Of a stretch of 64,000 nt of DNA, positions 44,047 to 58,200 are shown piece after piece. Every line of letters begins with the position of its first letter. Position 1 is the first letter of the stretch. Below the pieces are notes generated by a model. That model was not told the origin of the DNA. It ran no database searches and was given only the letters and a program-made list of their open reading frames with translations. Source of the stretch: CAVPHV01 sp963821095 (lineage in GTDB: Bacteria > Actinomycetota > Acidimicrobiia > Spongiisociales > UBA5794). A program made the position numbers and the translations under genes. The stretch lies in assembly GCA_963821095.1 (NCBI GenBank), contig CAWGCJ010000012.1:43907-107906 (forward strand), given 5' to 3'.

Positions 44047-45400
44047 ATTACCGGACGAGTCGGTGACGTTGTAGCGCACCGTGTAGGTGCCGAGCACCCC
44101 GGTGTTGACGGGGTTGGTGGTGACGATGCTCGAGGTGAGGTTCCCTTGGAACGAGTCGGAGGCGGTGGCTCCGGCGTCGAGGTAGACGGTGCCGGCTTCG
44201 ACGTCGATGGGTGAGCTGCCAACCAGGGTGATGACTGGTGGGGTGGTGTCGATGACGTTGACGATGCGGGTGACGGGGGTAGCGGTGTTGCCGGACGAGT
44301 CCGACACTGTGTAGGTGATGGTGTAGGTGCCGACCAGGGCCGTGTTGACGGGGTTGACAGCGAAGATCGCTGCGGTGAGGTTCCCTTCGAACGAGTCGGA
44401 GGCGGTGGCTCCGGCGTCGAGGTAGACGGTGCCGGCTTCGACGTCGATGGGTGAGCTGCCAACCAGGGTGATGACTGGTGGGGTGGTGTCGATGACGTTG
44501 ACGACCCGGGTGACTTCGGTGGCGGGGTGGCCTTGGGAGTCGGTGACGTTGTAGGTCACCGTGTAGGAACCGAGGGTGGACGTATCGACCGGGTTCACCG
44601 TGACGATCGCTGCGGTGAGGTCGCCGTCGCCGGCGTCGAAGGCGGTAGCTCCGGCATCGAGGTAGACCGTGCCGGCTTCGACGTCGATGGGTGAGCTGCC
44701 AACCAGGGTGATGACGGGGGCAACCGTGTCCACCACATTCACGGTGCGGGTGACTTCAGTCGCCGCGTTACCGGACGAGTCGGTGACGTTGTAGCGCACC
44801 GTGTAGGTGCCGAGCACCCCGGTGTTGACGGGGTTGGTGGTGACGATGCTCGAGGTGAGGTTCCCTTGGAACGAGTCGGAGGCGGTGGCTCCGGCGTCGA
44901 GGTAGACGGTGCCGGCTTCGACGTCGATGGGTGAGCTGCCAACCAGGGTGATGACTGGTGGGGTGGTGTCGATGACGTTGACGATGCGGGTGACGGGGGT
45001 AGCGGTGTTGCCGGACGAGTCCGACACTGTGTAGGTGATGGTGTAGGTGCCGACCAGGGCCGTGTTGACGGGGTTGACAGCGAAGATCGCTGCGGTGAGG
45101 TTCCCTTGGAACGAGTCGGAGGCGGTGGCTCCGGCGTCGAGGTAGACGGTGCCGGCTTCGACGTCGATGGGTGAGCTGCCAACCAGGGTGATGACTGGTG
45201 GGGTGGTGTCGATGACGTTGACGACCCGGGTGACTTCGGTGGCGGGGTGGCCTTGGGAGTCGGTGACGTTGTAGGTCACCGTGTAGGAACCGAGGGTGGA
45301 CGTATCGACCGGGTTCACCGTGACGATCGCTGCGGTGAGGTCGCCGTCGCCGGCGTCGAAGGCGGTAGCTCCGGCGTCGAGGTAGACCGTGCCGGCATTC
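44035..45400 (-). pseudogene. Middle frame of giant adhesin: tandem DUF5011-type repeats
   Basis: Between about 45400 and 44046 the gene continues in a different frame with repeats of ~80 residues, each with PPVITLVGSSPIDVEAGTVY, LDAGATASD, SIVTTNPVNTGVLGTYTVRY and NVTDSSGN. The frame ends at 44035 shortly after the one-base difference. It has no own start signal. Together with the flanking segments it makes one protein of ~6,590 residues if the three single-base lesions (near 45490, 45400 and 44046) are errors. Confidence 0.65.
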
Positions 45401-46260
45401 GACGTCGATCGGCGATGCGGCCGAGCAGAGTGATGACGGGGGCGGTGGTGTCGATGACGTGAACGGTGCGGATGACTTCAGTCGCCGCGATTACCGGATG
45501 AGTCGGTGACGTTGTAGGCGCACGGTGTAGGTGCCGAGGGTGGAGGTGTCGACGCTGGAGTTGGTGGTGACGATGGAGGAGGTGAGGTCACCGTCGTGAA
45601 TGTCGCTTGCTGTGGCGCCCGGCTCGAGGTAGAGGGTCCCGGCTTCGACGGTCGATTGGATTGAGCTGCCGTTCAGGGCGATCACCGGTGGGGTGGTGTC
45701 GATGACGTTGACGATGCGGGTGACGGGGGTAGCGGTGTTGCCGGACGAGTCCGACACTGTGTAGGTGATGGTGTAGGTGCCGACCAGGGCCGTGTTGACG
45801 GGGTTGACAGCGAAGATCGCTGCGGTGAGGTTCCCTTCGAACGAGTCGGAGGCGGTGGCTCCGGCGTCGAGGTAGACGGTGCCGGCTTCGACGTCGATGG
45901 GTGAGCTGCCAACCAGGGTGATGACTGGTGGGGTGGTGTCGATGACGTTGACGACCCGGGTGACTTCGGTGGCGGGGTGGCCTTGGGAGTCGGTGACGTT
46001 GTAGGTCACCGTGTAGGAACCGAGGGTGGACGTATCGACCGGGTTCACCGTGACGATCGCTGCGGTGAGGTCGCCGTCGCCGGCGTCGAAGGCGGTAGCT
46101 CCGGCATCGAGGTAGACCGTGCCGGCTTCGACGTCGATGGGTGAGCTGCCAACCAGGGTGATGACGGGGGCAACCGTGTCCACCACATTCACGGTGCGGG
46201 TGACTTCAGTCGCCGCGTTACCGGACGAGTCGGTGACGTTGTAGCGCACCGTGTAGGTGC
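44221..46260 (-). repeat. 720-bp super-repeat of three 240-bp Ig-like units
   Basis: Units of 240 bp encode ~80-aa DUF5011 repeats. Three slightly different units form a 720-bp block; 44221-44940 and 44941-45394 are nearly identical at this spacing. A third copy appears from ~45690, offset by ten extra bases through an irregular stretch at 45395-45690. This is coding repeat DNA. Confidence 0.85.
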
Positions 46261-49200
46261 CGAGCACCCCGGTGTTGACGGGGTTGGTGGTGACGATCGA
46301 TCCAGTCAGGTCGCCATCGTGAGCGTCGAACGCAGTCGCCCCGGCATCCAGATACACCGTGGCGGCTTCAACCGTCACCGGGTCCGCGCCAACCAGGGTG
46401 ATCACCGGGGCCGTGGTATCGGGAACGGTGACCACCACAGATGCGGAGAACTCCGAAGTCGAACCGTACGAGGCGCCGAGGTCCTCGGTGGTGGTTGCGG
46501 TGAGGATGGTCCCAGCCGTACCGGCCAATGAGGTGCTGTAGGGCACCGAGCCGCCCGGGTGGGCCACCACGCTGTAGGAATGGATAGGAGCCTCGCCCTC
46601 GCCGTAGCCGGATGGATCAGCGGCGGTGTTGCTGTAGAACTCGATGCGGTAGTCGCCGACGGGTACGTCGAGGGTGAAGTTGATGGCGACGGTACCGGTT
46701 GTTTCGACGGCGGACGTGATGACCGGGAAGTTGAGCAGTCCATTGGGTACGTCGGTGTCGCCATCTCCGGGGTCATTGAGCGTGACGCCGTCCGTCCCGA
46801 GGTCGATTCCGAGCTCTCCGTTGTCGTGAATCGAGTTACCGACCATGGCGTTGTCGACCGCAATAGTGCCGAAGACAGCGATGCCGAGCGAGGCGTTGCC
46901 CTGAATGGTGTTGCCCTCGCCGGGGACGTCGCCGCCAATCAGGTTGCCGATGGCGTTCGTCAGGTTGATCGCGGCGCGGGTGGCACCTTCGTACCCATTG
47001 GGAACGGGGCTCGTTGCCGTAGCGTCCAGACCGATCGTGTTGCCCTGGATCTTGTTCCTCGTCGAGTCGGCGCCCCACACGTATACACCGTGCCACTCGT
47101 TCCCGGAGATGACATTGCCCGCCGACGGGGTGCCGATGACGTTGTCCGGTCCGCCCCAGATCGCGATGCCGATCTGCTGGTAGGTGGGGACGGCGCCGCC
47201 GCTGTAGGGAAGGGCGGCTGTTCCGGCGCCGTCGGTACCGATGTAGTTGCCGATGACCTGCGTTCCGTCGGAGACGGGTGCGGCGCCATCGCTGGCATCG
47301 TCGATGAATATGCCGCGCAAATGGTTACCGGAGATCACATTGCGGTCGGCTGCCGTGGTGCCTCCGATGACGGTGTTGGTGCCGCCGTAGACCAGGACAC
47401 CCTCGGTGCGGTTGCCGGTCTCTCCGATGAGGCCGGTGGCGTCGGGGCCGAGGTAGTTGCCGGCGATGATGCTGCCATTGCCGCCCAGCACAGCAATCCC
47501 GGAGTCGAATCCGTTGACGACGAGGTCGCGCACCTCGGTGGAACCTGCCGCAGTTTCGATACCGATGCCGCCGAGTCCGCCGCCGTCGAGTTCGAGTTCG
47601 GGCCCGTCCGAGTTGGCGTCCACGATCGTGACGCCATCCGCCGCGTCATACGCAGTTCCATCGACGATGGTGGCGGGATCGGTGATGGCGTCAAGCGCGA
47701 CGGTCACCGGGATGCTCCACCAGTCGGTTCCCGGGCCCGCGGTGGAGTTGGTGGGTACGGCAGGAACAAAGCGCATCGTATTTGGCCCAGTGCCGACATT
47801 GGCGTTGTCGATGAAGCGGCGCAGCGACCCCTGCGGCTTGGTCGCGCCGCCCTCGGCGTTGACGACCACGTTGAACGAGAAGCCGAAGTCGACGTCTTCG
47901 ACGTAGTCGCCGGCGAGGAGATCGAGGCGCGCTAGGTGCTCGCTGGTGGAGGCATCGCCCGCACTGTCGGAAACCGTCGGCTGCTTGCCACCGAAGAGCG
48001 GCCCAGCACCTGCGGCGACCGTGTAGCTACCGTCGAAGGAGACCGCTCCGATGGGACCGTAGGTTTGCTCGGCCCAGCCGGTTCCTCCGGCGGTTGGGCT
48101 GATCGAGCTCGACTCAACCGTCAACCAGTAGCGGCCGGCGGGGACCGCCTCGAAGTAGTAGTGCCCGGTTGGGCCGGTGACCTTGGTGGCGAAGAGAGTG
48201 TCGGTCGAGTCGGGTTCGCCGACGACGGCACCGTTGTCGCGGTAGATGTTGACCGTGACGCCGCCCACGCCGGGGTTGTTGACGTCCTCGACGGCTTGGC
48301 TGGCCGCCAGGGCATCACCGACGAGATCCTCGAACACGGTGCCTTCGAGTGCCGGTGGGCTGGCGGGGCTGATCGCAAAGGCAAGCGCCTCGTAGGCGGA
48401 ACCGTTGTCCACGGGTCGGCCGGCGTCGAGCGTGCCGTTTGCCTTGTTGATCTGATAGAGCGCCCCTGCATCGACGCCCCACAGTTGCCCGGCGTCGTCG
48501 AACGAGAGGTCGGTGATCGAATGGGTGAGTGGACCGACCAGCTTCGCGTTGCCGTTCTTCTGCTTGATGCTCACCAGATGATCGGTCCCCGCACCGTCGG
48601 TCACGGACCCGTACAGCTGCCAGTCGGTGGGGTCGAAAGCGATGCCGGTGAAGTCTGTGGCGACGCCGACCTGTCGGAGTCTCCGATAGTCGACGCCGGC
48701 GCCAAACGCGTCGGGTACATGGGCCCCGGTGACCGGATCGATGCGCAGGAGTACGTCGATGAGGCCGGGGCGGCTGTGCACGGCCCAGATCTCACCGGTG
48801 AGGGGATGGAACGTGATCCCTGTGATGTTGTCGAAGGTGATCGAGCCGTAGGTGCCATCGCCGGTACCGAGGCTGGCTCCGACGGGCGTGAATTGACCGC
48901 TATCGGGGTTGAGGACGCCGAGTTGGGCGTCGTCGACTGCGAACAACGCGCCACTGATCGGTTCCACAGCAGCGGCCCGAATCCCGGAGGTGCCGGTGCC
49001 GGTTCCGATGTCGACTTCATTCGTAGCAGGGTTGAAGTCGGTTTCGTCCGCAGTCGTGAGTAGGTCATCGCCGCCACCCGTTCCGCCAACGCCCGCCACC
49101 AGGTAGGGGGGCGTGGTCACGACGTTGGCGATGGTCCAGGTGAAGCTGTCGGTGTCGCAGCGAGTCGGCGATCCGTCGTCGCACACCGAGATCTCAACGC

Positions 49201-52200
49201 TGTAGGGGCTCGAGGCTGCGGCGGCGTGGTTGACGATGCCGGTGATGAGGCCGCTGCCGCCGTCGATGGTCAAGCCGAGCGGGAGGCCCGTGGCGGAGTA
49301 GGTGAGGGTGTCGCCGGCATCGGCATCGGTGGCTGGGGCGGACAGCGACAGCAACGTGCCTTCGGCGTTGGTGCGGTCGAGCAGGTCCTGGCCGAAGATC
49401 GGGGGATTGTTGGCTACCTGGACGTTGATGAAGACGGTGGCGGTGTCGGTGAGGAACCCGTCACTGATCGTATAGGTGAACGTTGTCGGCCCGGTTGGGC
49501 TGGCCGGAGCGGTGTACCGGAGGAAGTCGTCCGTGGTGTCGGTTGGGGTTCCGTTCTCGACGCGGATCACGGTTCCGATGCTCGGTTGGGTGAATGAGCT
49601 CAGGTGCAGCGTGTCGCCGTTGGGGTCGCTGTCGTTGCCCATCACATCCCACTGCCCCCAGCCGCTGGGCGTGACCACGTAGGTGCCGGCCGGCGGATCG
49701 TCGGTCGCAACCGGCGGCAGGTTCGTGGTGACCGTGATGGCGGCAGAGAACTCCGACGTGGAGCGGAAACTGTCGCACGACGAGTCGACACATTCGGTCA
49801 GCGTTGCGGTAATGACGTCGCCGAGGGACCCGGGGAAGGCTGCGCCGAACGGTTCGGCGCCCGATCCCGTGTGGGTCATGGGCGTTGAGCCGACGAGGGT
49901 CTCGCCTTCGCCGTAGCCGCTGCCATCTGCCGCGGTGTTGTTGAAGAACTCGAACCGGTACCAACCGACGGGCACGTCGAACGTGCCGGACAAGGTGACG
50001 ACGCCGCCGGACTCGTAGGCAGAGTCGATGACGGGGAAGTTGAGTAGCCCATTGGGCCCTGGGTCGGTGTCGCCTGGGTCATTGAGGGTCGTACCATTGG
50101 GTGCCAGGTCGATTCCCCAGCCGCTGTTGCCGAAGATCGAGTTCCCGATGATCGAGTTTCCAGAGCCTGCTGCGGCCTTGAGATTGACGCCGTCGCTGCC
50201 ATTGTGCGCGATGAGGTTCGCGGCGCTTGGCGTGGTGCCGCCGATGAGGTTGCCGGCCGAGGCGTTGTCGATCGCGATTCCCTCACCGCCATTCGGGAGG
50301 GCCCCTCCGCCGCCGGAGTTCGCACCGATGTAGTTGCCCGAGATGGTGTTACCGCTGGTTCCGAGCCCCTCCAACCGGACGCCGTCGGCCGCATTGCCGG
50401 AGATGACGTTGCGGTGCGCTGGCGTGTCTCCACCGATGGTGTTGCCGCTGGCACCGTTGCCCAGGTAGATGCCGCTGGTGCCGTTGCCGAGGGCTGCGAT
50501 CCCGGTGGCGGTGGTACCGACATAGTTGCCCTGCACCTGGTTCCCCGTCGCTCCTGCCGAGTGGATGTAGATCCCGTCGTAGGTGTTGCCCGACACCACG
50601 TTGCGGTCGGCCGCGGCCGTCCCTCCGACGATGTTGTCGGCCGACGTGATCTTGATAGCCCACGCGTTTGGCTCGGGGGTGGTACCCGTGACGTCGGTGC
50701 CGACGAAGTTGCCGGCGATGGTGTTGCCACCGTTGATCTCAATGTCGATGGCATCGTCGTCCCAGTTGTTGATGACGAATCCGCGCAGCGTCGAGTCGCC
50801 GCCGGTCAGATGGAAGCCGTTCAGTTCACCGACCGTGACGCCGGATCCGTTGAGCTCGATGACGGGGCGTCCCGCGGTCGCGAACTGGGGCTGCGTGGTG
50901 GCATCGATGATCATCGGTGTGCTCGCGGCAGGAAGCAGCGTCGCCGGTTGGATCGTGAACGCGACAGGACTGGGGGAGTACCCGAGTTCGCTGGTCGGGA
51001 TGTCGAACTCGATGGCGTCGGTACCCGGCGTGGCGTTGGCCTGTTCGATGGCGGCCCGCAGGGTGCACTCGGGCACGGTCTGGGTGTTGTTCAACCCGGT
51101 GTGGCAGACCCCATCTCCGGTGTCGTCGTCGCCGCCGTCGCGGGTCGAGTTGACGACGAAGGGACCGGGGGTGACGGTGAACACCGCCGAGAACTCGGAA
51201 GTGGACCCGTAGGAGGAGCCGAGGTCCTCGGTCGTTGTCGCGGTGATGATGTCGCCAACCGAACCCGGGATCACCGTGCCGTAGGAGGCAGGGCCACCAG
51301 GGTGCGAGACCACGTTGAGCACATCGACAAATGTCTCGCCCTCGCCATACCCGGTGGGATCGGCTGCAGTGTTGGTGAAGAACTCGATTCGGTAGTCGCC
51401 CGCGGGGACGTCGAGGTCGAGGGCGACGGTCACGGACCCGCCGGCTCCTGTTGCCGAGGTGATGACCGGGAAGTTGAGGGAATCGTTCGGGCCCGTGGCG
51501 ACATCGTTGAGTGTTACGTTGTCGTCACCGAGATTGATGCCGATCGCCCCGTTCGAGTGAATCGAGTTGCCGAGGATCGAATTGTCATTGCCGGCGCTCG
51601 ATCGCATCCAGATTGCCCATGAGCTGTTGTGGGCGATGATGTTGGGCTCGCCGGGATCAACGCCACCGATTTGGTTGTCGTAGGCACCGTCTTCGATGCG
51701 AAAGGCGAACATATTCGGGAGTGGTGCACCGGTGCGATCGATGCCGATCCAGTTGCCGGTGATCGTGTTGTTGGTCGTTGCTACACCCTTCAACTCGATG
51801 CCGCGGGCATTGGTGTTGCCGGCGATGATGTTGCGCTCACCGGGAGTTGTCCCACCGATCGTGTTGCCGCTTGCGGTGTTCGAAAGGCTGATGGCTGAGC
51901 CGAGGTTGGGAACGGCTGCGGTGCCGTCCGCGTCGGTGCCCAGGTAGTTGCCGCTGATCGTGACACCGGACACGCTCGAGTAGACGCCGGTCGGGTTCGC
52001 TGAGATGACGTTTCGTTCCGCTGCAGTGGAACCACCGACCTCATGGCCCCCGCCCGTGGCGGTGATCATGACGCCCAACGTGCTGTTGCCCAATCCCGCC
52101 GTTCCGGTCGCGTCCAGGCCGATGTAGTTGCCGATGATGCGGGAATCGGCGCTGGACATCGCAACCAGGACTCCGTAACTGGTGCCGGAAACGACATTCC

Positions 52201-55200
52201 GGTCGGCCGGATCAGTCCCACCAATGAGAGCGCGATCAGAGTTGCGGATTCTGATGCCGAAGCCATTCGATTGATCGGCCATTCCGGTGGCATCGGTGCC
52301 GATGTAGTTGCCCGCAACCGTCACATCGTCGGCTGACTCAACGTGGATCGCGTCGCCCGGAACCCAACTGAGTATCAGGCCGCGCAGCTCACTGCCGTCG
52401 GCTCCGACGTTCACTCCCAGCCCGCTCTCTCCGGATAGGAGCTTGGATCCGTCGATCCGCACGACCGGCCGGCCCTGAGTGGCCGCCTCTGATTGTGTCG
52501 TTCCATCGAGGTGAATCTCATCGTCGATCACCGGCAGCGGACTGTCCGGCTGGATCGTGAATGACACCGGCATGCTCGAGTAGCCAGTATCGGTGGTCGG
52601 AATGTCAAAGGCGATCGTGTCGGCGCCGGGGCTGTCGTTTGCCTGTTCGATCGCGGCCCGCAGCGTGCACTCGGGATCGCCGCCAATGATGTTTGAGCCG
52701 GTAGTACACGTGCCGTCGCCCACGAGCAGGTCCGGGGCGTCGCCGGTCGAGTTGACGACGAAAGCGCCCGGCACCACGGTGACCGCAGCCGAGAACTCAG
52801 ACGTAGAACCGAAGGGCAAACTCGTGCCTTCCGTGGCGGTCGCCGTCAGGATGTCCCCGGCCGATCCAGCAAAGGTGTGTGAAGCAGGTGTCGGGATGCC
52901 ACCGGTCACCGACACATCGACCGAGGAGACCCAAGTCTCCCCCTCGCCGTTGCCGGTCCCGTCGGCAGCAGTGTTGTCGAAGAATTCGACCCGGTAGTTG
53001 CCGTCGGGGACATCAAGGTCGAAGTCCACCGTGACCGCCCCGCTGACCTCGCTGGCTCGGGTGATCACCGGGAAGTTCAACAAGTCATTGGCCCCGAAAT
53101 CGTCGTCGCCACCATCGTTGGGGGTGACTCCGCTGCCGCCGAGGTCGATACCGATTCCACCGTTCGAGTAGATCGAGTTGCGCAGGATCGAGTTGTCGGT
53201 GGCGGTGCTGTTCTGAATCAGCACACCGGCCCAGTTGTTATTGGCGATCACGTTGCCCGCTCCAGCGATTGATCCGCCAATGATGTTGCCGTCGACCGTG
53301 GTGAGGTGCACCCCGTGCCCACCGTTGCCAAGCGGGCTTGTGCCGTCCGCCGCAACCCCGATGTGGTTGCCCTCGACAGCATTGCCGGTTGTTCCTGGAT
53401 ACGGAGCGACGCCGTCGCCGATGACCACGCCGTCATTGCCGTTACCCGAGATCACATTGAGAGCTCCGGCGGCCGTGCCGCCCACTGTGTTGTCGTCGGC
53501 GCCGCTTTCGATCTGAACACCCCGGTCGCCGTTGGGGATCGCGGCATCACCCGCGGCGTTGGTCCCTATGTAGTTGCCCCTAATGATGTTGTCGTCGGTC
53601 CCCACGTCCTGAAGGTAGATGCCGTCATCTGTGTTCCCGGAGATGACGTTGCGCGCCCCAGCGGTGGTGCCGCCGATGGTGTTGTTGTTGGAGCCTTCGT
53701 AGATCTCAATACCCCTCGTACCGTTCCCGGCAGCGGTGGATCCGTCGGCGGAGACGCCTATGTAGTTGCCCTGAACGAGGTTGTTGGCGGACCCGTTGTA
53801 GATCGCAAGCCCATAGTTGTCGTTGCCGGCGATGACGTTGCGATCCGCTGCGGTGGTTCCGCCGATGGTGTTGCCGCTGGTCTTGATGGCGAGTCCCCAG
53901 CCGTTCCCTGGTGTCGCCGCACCGCCTGGGAGAATGCCGACGTAGTTGCCGACGATTGTGTTGCTACCTGAGATATCCAATTCGATGGCGTCGTCGGGGA
54001 AGTCGACGATCGACAGGCCGCGCACTGTGGAGTTGCCGGCCTCGAGGGTGATCCCGTTCGTGTCTATCGTTGTCGTGGCGGTGCCGTCCAGCACAACGAC
54101 TGGCGTCGAGGTGAAACCCGGCTGGCTGGTGCCGTCGATCGTCAGGGGTTCGGTGATGGCCGGAAGTATTTCTGTGCTCGGCACCCCTACCTGAATGGTG
54201 TAGCTGAGTGGTGACGCCGAGTAGCCGGGATCGCTGGTCGGGATGTTGAACTCGATCGAGTCGGTACCGGCGAGGGCGTTGGCCTCTTCGATGGCGGCCC
54301 GCAGGGTGCATTGACCGGGTGTTGCGGTTTCGCACACGCCGTTGCCGGCGTTGGCGTCGGAGGCGTCACCGGTCGAGTTGACGACGAAGGGTGCCGGCAC
54401 CAAGACATTCCCACCAAACTCTGAGGTATTGGTACCTGAGGTAGCCAGGGAGGTCAGCGAGTCGCCACCCACCACCGGCGCAGCCAGCGAAGCGACAGGG
54501 ATGGTGAACGAGAATCGATTTGTGGTGTCGGTTCCCTGGTCGAGCCCATTGACCAGCCCGGGCCCGTACGTGCCGAAGGTCCCGTCGGTGTCGGCGGCCG
54601 AGTCCTCGACCAGGGAAACAAGCCACGTCTTCCCTTCACCAAACCCGGTCGGGTCGGGGTCGGCGATATAGAGGTCGATGGTCACGAAAGGCCGCGCCCA
54701 ACCGGTTACGACCAGATCCGTGCCCTCGATGCGGGCCGTGTCCAGGACGGGGTGGTTGAGCAGAGCGTTGCCGCCGGTGTCCCCGTCGCCGCTGTCGTTT
54801 GCTGTCACGTAGGGAGCGACCAACGAGTCGTCCCCGGTAGCGAGCAAATCGATGCCGATCTGACTGTTGGCCGTCCCGTTGCCGTAGATGCTGTTGCGAG
54901 TGATGTAGGTGTTGGAGGTGTTGCTTTGGACCATCACGCCGGCGCCGGCGTTGTCGGCAATGACGTTGCGGCGGATGGTTGCTGAGGAGCCGCTGACCCA
55001 GATTCCGTGTGGGCGGGTCGCTCCCCAGCCGTTGGCGGTGATGGTGTTGTCTTGGTAGGTGACCGCGGGTGTGCTGCCGTTGTAGACGCCCGCAGAGTTG
55101 TCGGTGATGAGGTTGCCGGTGACGTTGCCGCTGACCCACACACCAACCGGGTTGGCGGTGAGGTTCAGAATTCCGTTGCGCCGGATCTCGTTGCGGAGCA

Positions 55201-58200
55201 CGGTTCCCGAGCTCGAGGCAGTGCTGAAGCTGACACCCACCCCACCGGCGAAACCGATCAGGTTGTCACGCACGATGGCGTTGTCGGTTTCCCGCATGGC
55301 CAGGTTCTTCTGGCCACTCCTGTCGGCGGCACCGGGGTCGGCGAAGGAGGCGGGACCCGTTCCGATCACATTGAATTCGACCAGCGATCCGGTGAAATCC
55401 GGGTCGGTGCTGAAGGTGGTCCCGAACCTGACGTTCGTGTCGAAGGTGCCGGCTGAGTTTCCGAATCCCCAGATCGAAACATGGCGAAGGACCGCGTCGC
55501 TGGCTTCGAACACGAGCCCGGTGGGCAGCACCGCGGTCGGGCGGAAGTTACGGATCTCCAATTCAGGGTCGAGCTTGGGCGTGGTGTGAGTGCCGGCGGT
55601 GCCGACTGCCAATCCAGCACCGATCTGGGCCGCATTGGTGTCAAGCACTGTCGAGCCATCGGTGAAGTCGAAAGCTCGCCCGTCGATGGTGGTTCCGTCC
55701 CCGGTGATGGCAGGCAGGGCGCTGGTGACCATGAGGCGCCACCAGTAGTTGCCGGATCCGTCACCGGCACCGGCAGGCTCGGCGGGCACAAACCGCATTG
55801 CGTTGACTCCGCTGATGGCGTTGGCGTTCTGGATGAACTGTCGGAGCGATCCCTGCACGGTGCGATTCGTGGTTGTGTCATGATCGATCGTGCTGCCGGC
55901 GTTGGTGTTGGTCACGACATTGAAGGAGAACCCGAAATCGATACCTGTTTGGTCCCCTCCGCCGACAGAGACGAGGGCGCGATGTTCACGGTCGTCCCAT
56001 TGTGAAAAGTCGTCTGAGATGTTGGAACCGATACCGGCGTAGCAGGGTCCGGCGCTCACCCGCACCGAATAGCCAATGCCGTTGTCGCAGTACCCGCCGA
56101 TGGGGCCGTACGTCTGCTCCGCCCAGATATCGCCTGCCACCGCGGTTGGATCCTGCGATGGGGCGACCGTCTTCGAATCGACCACCACGAAGTAGTCGCC
56201 GTTGGCCAGATCGGTGAACGAGTAGTCGCCGTTCACATCGGTTTGGATCGGAGCCGCTCCAATCAGCGTGTCGCCGGCGTCGAGGTTCACATCCCCATCA
56301 TCGAGGTACAGAAATACATCAACGTTGTCTGCACCGGGATTGTTGGCGTCACCGATGGTTCCGTCATTGAGGGCGTCCCCGGTGATGTCTTCGAAGACCG
56401 TGCCGGAGATGGAGTCGGTTGAAGGAGGCGCCAATGACGCGAATCGGACGACAAAGCCGTCCGAGGTCCCGTTGAGCGACGAGTCGTAGGCGTCGCCGGT
56501 TGTGGGAAAACCGGCAGCTGAGCTGGTGTTGCCGGTGAGCCAGATTGCGCTGCCGGTCAGGAGAATGTCTCCGGTTGATTCACCACTGTCGCCGCCGACA
56601 TAGGTGAGTTCTTCCATCGTGGCGCCGTCGGGGGACAGGATGGCGAGCAGGGTGTCGGAAGTTCCGCCGAGGGTGGTGTCGTATGCCCCGGCCGTGGCGA
56701 GTCCGCTCGATTGGGTCCATCCGGCAATGTGGGTTCGACCGGTGCCATCGACGGCGATTCCAGGCGCCCGGTCGTAGCCGGCGCCGCCGATGAACGTCGA
56801 GTAGGCCAGTTGCGCTGTGCCGGTTTGGTTGAGGTCCAGTTGTAGGGCGAAGATGTCGTCGCTCGAACTCTTGGTGGTGTCGTAGGCGCCGGCGGTGGTC
56901 GGGAAGTCACTCGAAGGTGTGTCGCCAGCGATGTAGAGGGTGTCGGCGTCGCCGAAGGCAATAGCCGTTCCGTCTTCGCTTCCGGAGCCACCAAAGACGG
57001 TGGAGTACAGGAGCGAGCTGCCATTGGCGCTGAGCTTGGTGGCGTGGCCATCGAACGTGCCGTTGACCGTGGAGTCGTATGCTCCGGCAGTCGTCGGGAA
57101 GCCCGCTGCAGCCTGACCGGTTACATAGACGGTCCCGCTTCCGTCCAGAACCAGGTCATTGACGCCGTCGCTCCCAGTGCCACCGATGAATGTGGACCAG
57201 ACGAGCCCGGTGCCCGTCGTGTTGACCTTGGTGACGAAGGCGTCGAAGTTCCCACCGAAGCTGGTGTCGTAGGAACCGGCCACCGTCGGGTAGTTGCTCG
57301 AGTCGGTTGCTCCGCCGACCACCGCTTGACCGGAACCATCCACGGCGATCGCTCGCAGGTAATCGTTGTTGGCCGAGCCGCCCAGGTAGGTCGAATACAC
57401 GAGCGTCGCTCCGTCGGCGCTCAGCTTGACAACGGCTCCGTCGTAGAGACCGCTGAGTCCGGTGTCATGCGCACCGGCCGTTGTGGGGAAATCCGAGGAG
57501 GCCGTGTAGACCCCGATGTAGACGGCTCCAGCGGCGTCGATGTCGATCCCGTTGGCGTTGTCGAGACCGGACCCGCCCAGGTAGGTAGCCCACTGCAGGG
57601 TGCTCCCGTTCGTGTCGAATTTAGCGACAAACACATCGTTGGAGCCGTTCGAGGAGGTGTCGTACGCGCCGACGGTGGCCGGGAAATCGGTGGATGCTGA
57701 ATAGCCTGCGACGACGATGCGGCCCGAGCCGTCGATCGCGAGTGCGCTGCCGGAGTCGGTGCCCGAACCGCCGACATAGGAGCCGTAGTCCAGCGTGGGA
57801 TCGATGATGAGCGGCAGAGCGGGGTCGTAATGGCCGAGGGAGAACACGACACGATCACCGTCGAGGACGTAGGCGCTATCGACGGGGACTTGCTCGCCCG
57901 CGCGTCGCTGATAGGTGATCGGTGCCGAGAACGTGACGGTGCGACCCGGGTTGAGACCGATCTCGAGGTCCCCTTCGTCGGTGATGACCAGTTCTGATGT
58001 GCCGTCGAAGGTGAGGCCGATGGCTGCGGGGTCGGCGCCGGGGTGGACGATGAAGTCGTACTCGAGCTGTCGGTCGTTGCCGTAGTAGCGCAGGTCGATG
58101 CCGGGGTAGACGTTGAGGTACTCGATCGCGGCAAACGTAGGAACGTTGGTTCGCCACCCGTTTGGGTCGTCACCGAGAAAGTAGTTGGCGATGCCCGGTT

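Noticed and set aside
44221..46260. Regular repeats that could suggest a CRISPR array
   Set aside because: The period is 240/720 bp, the repeats are protein-coding and there are no short unique spacers.
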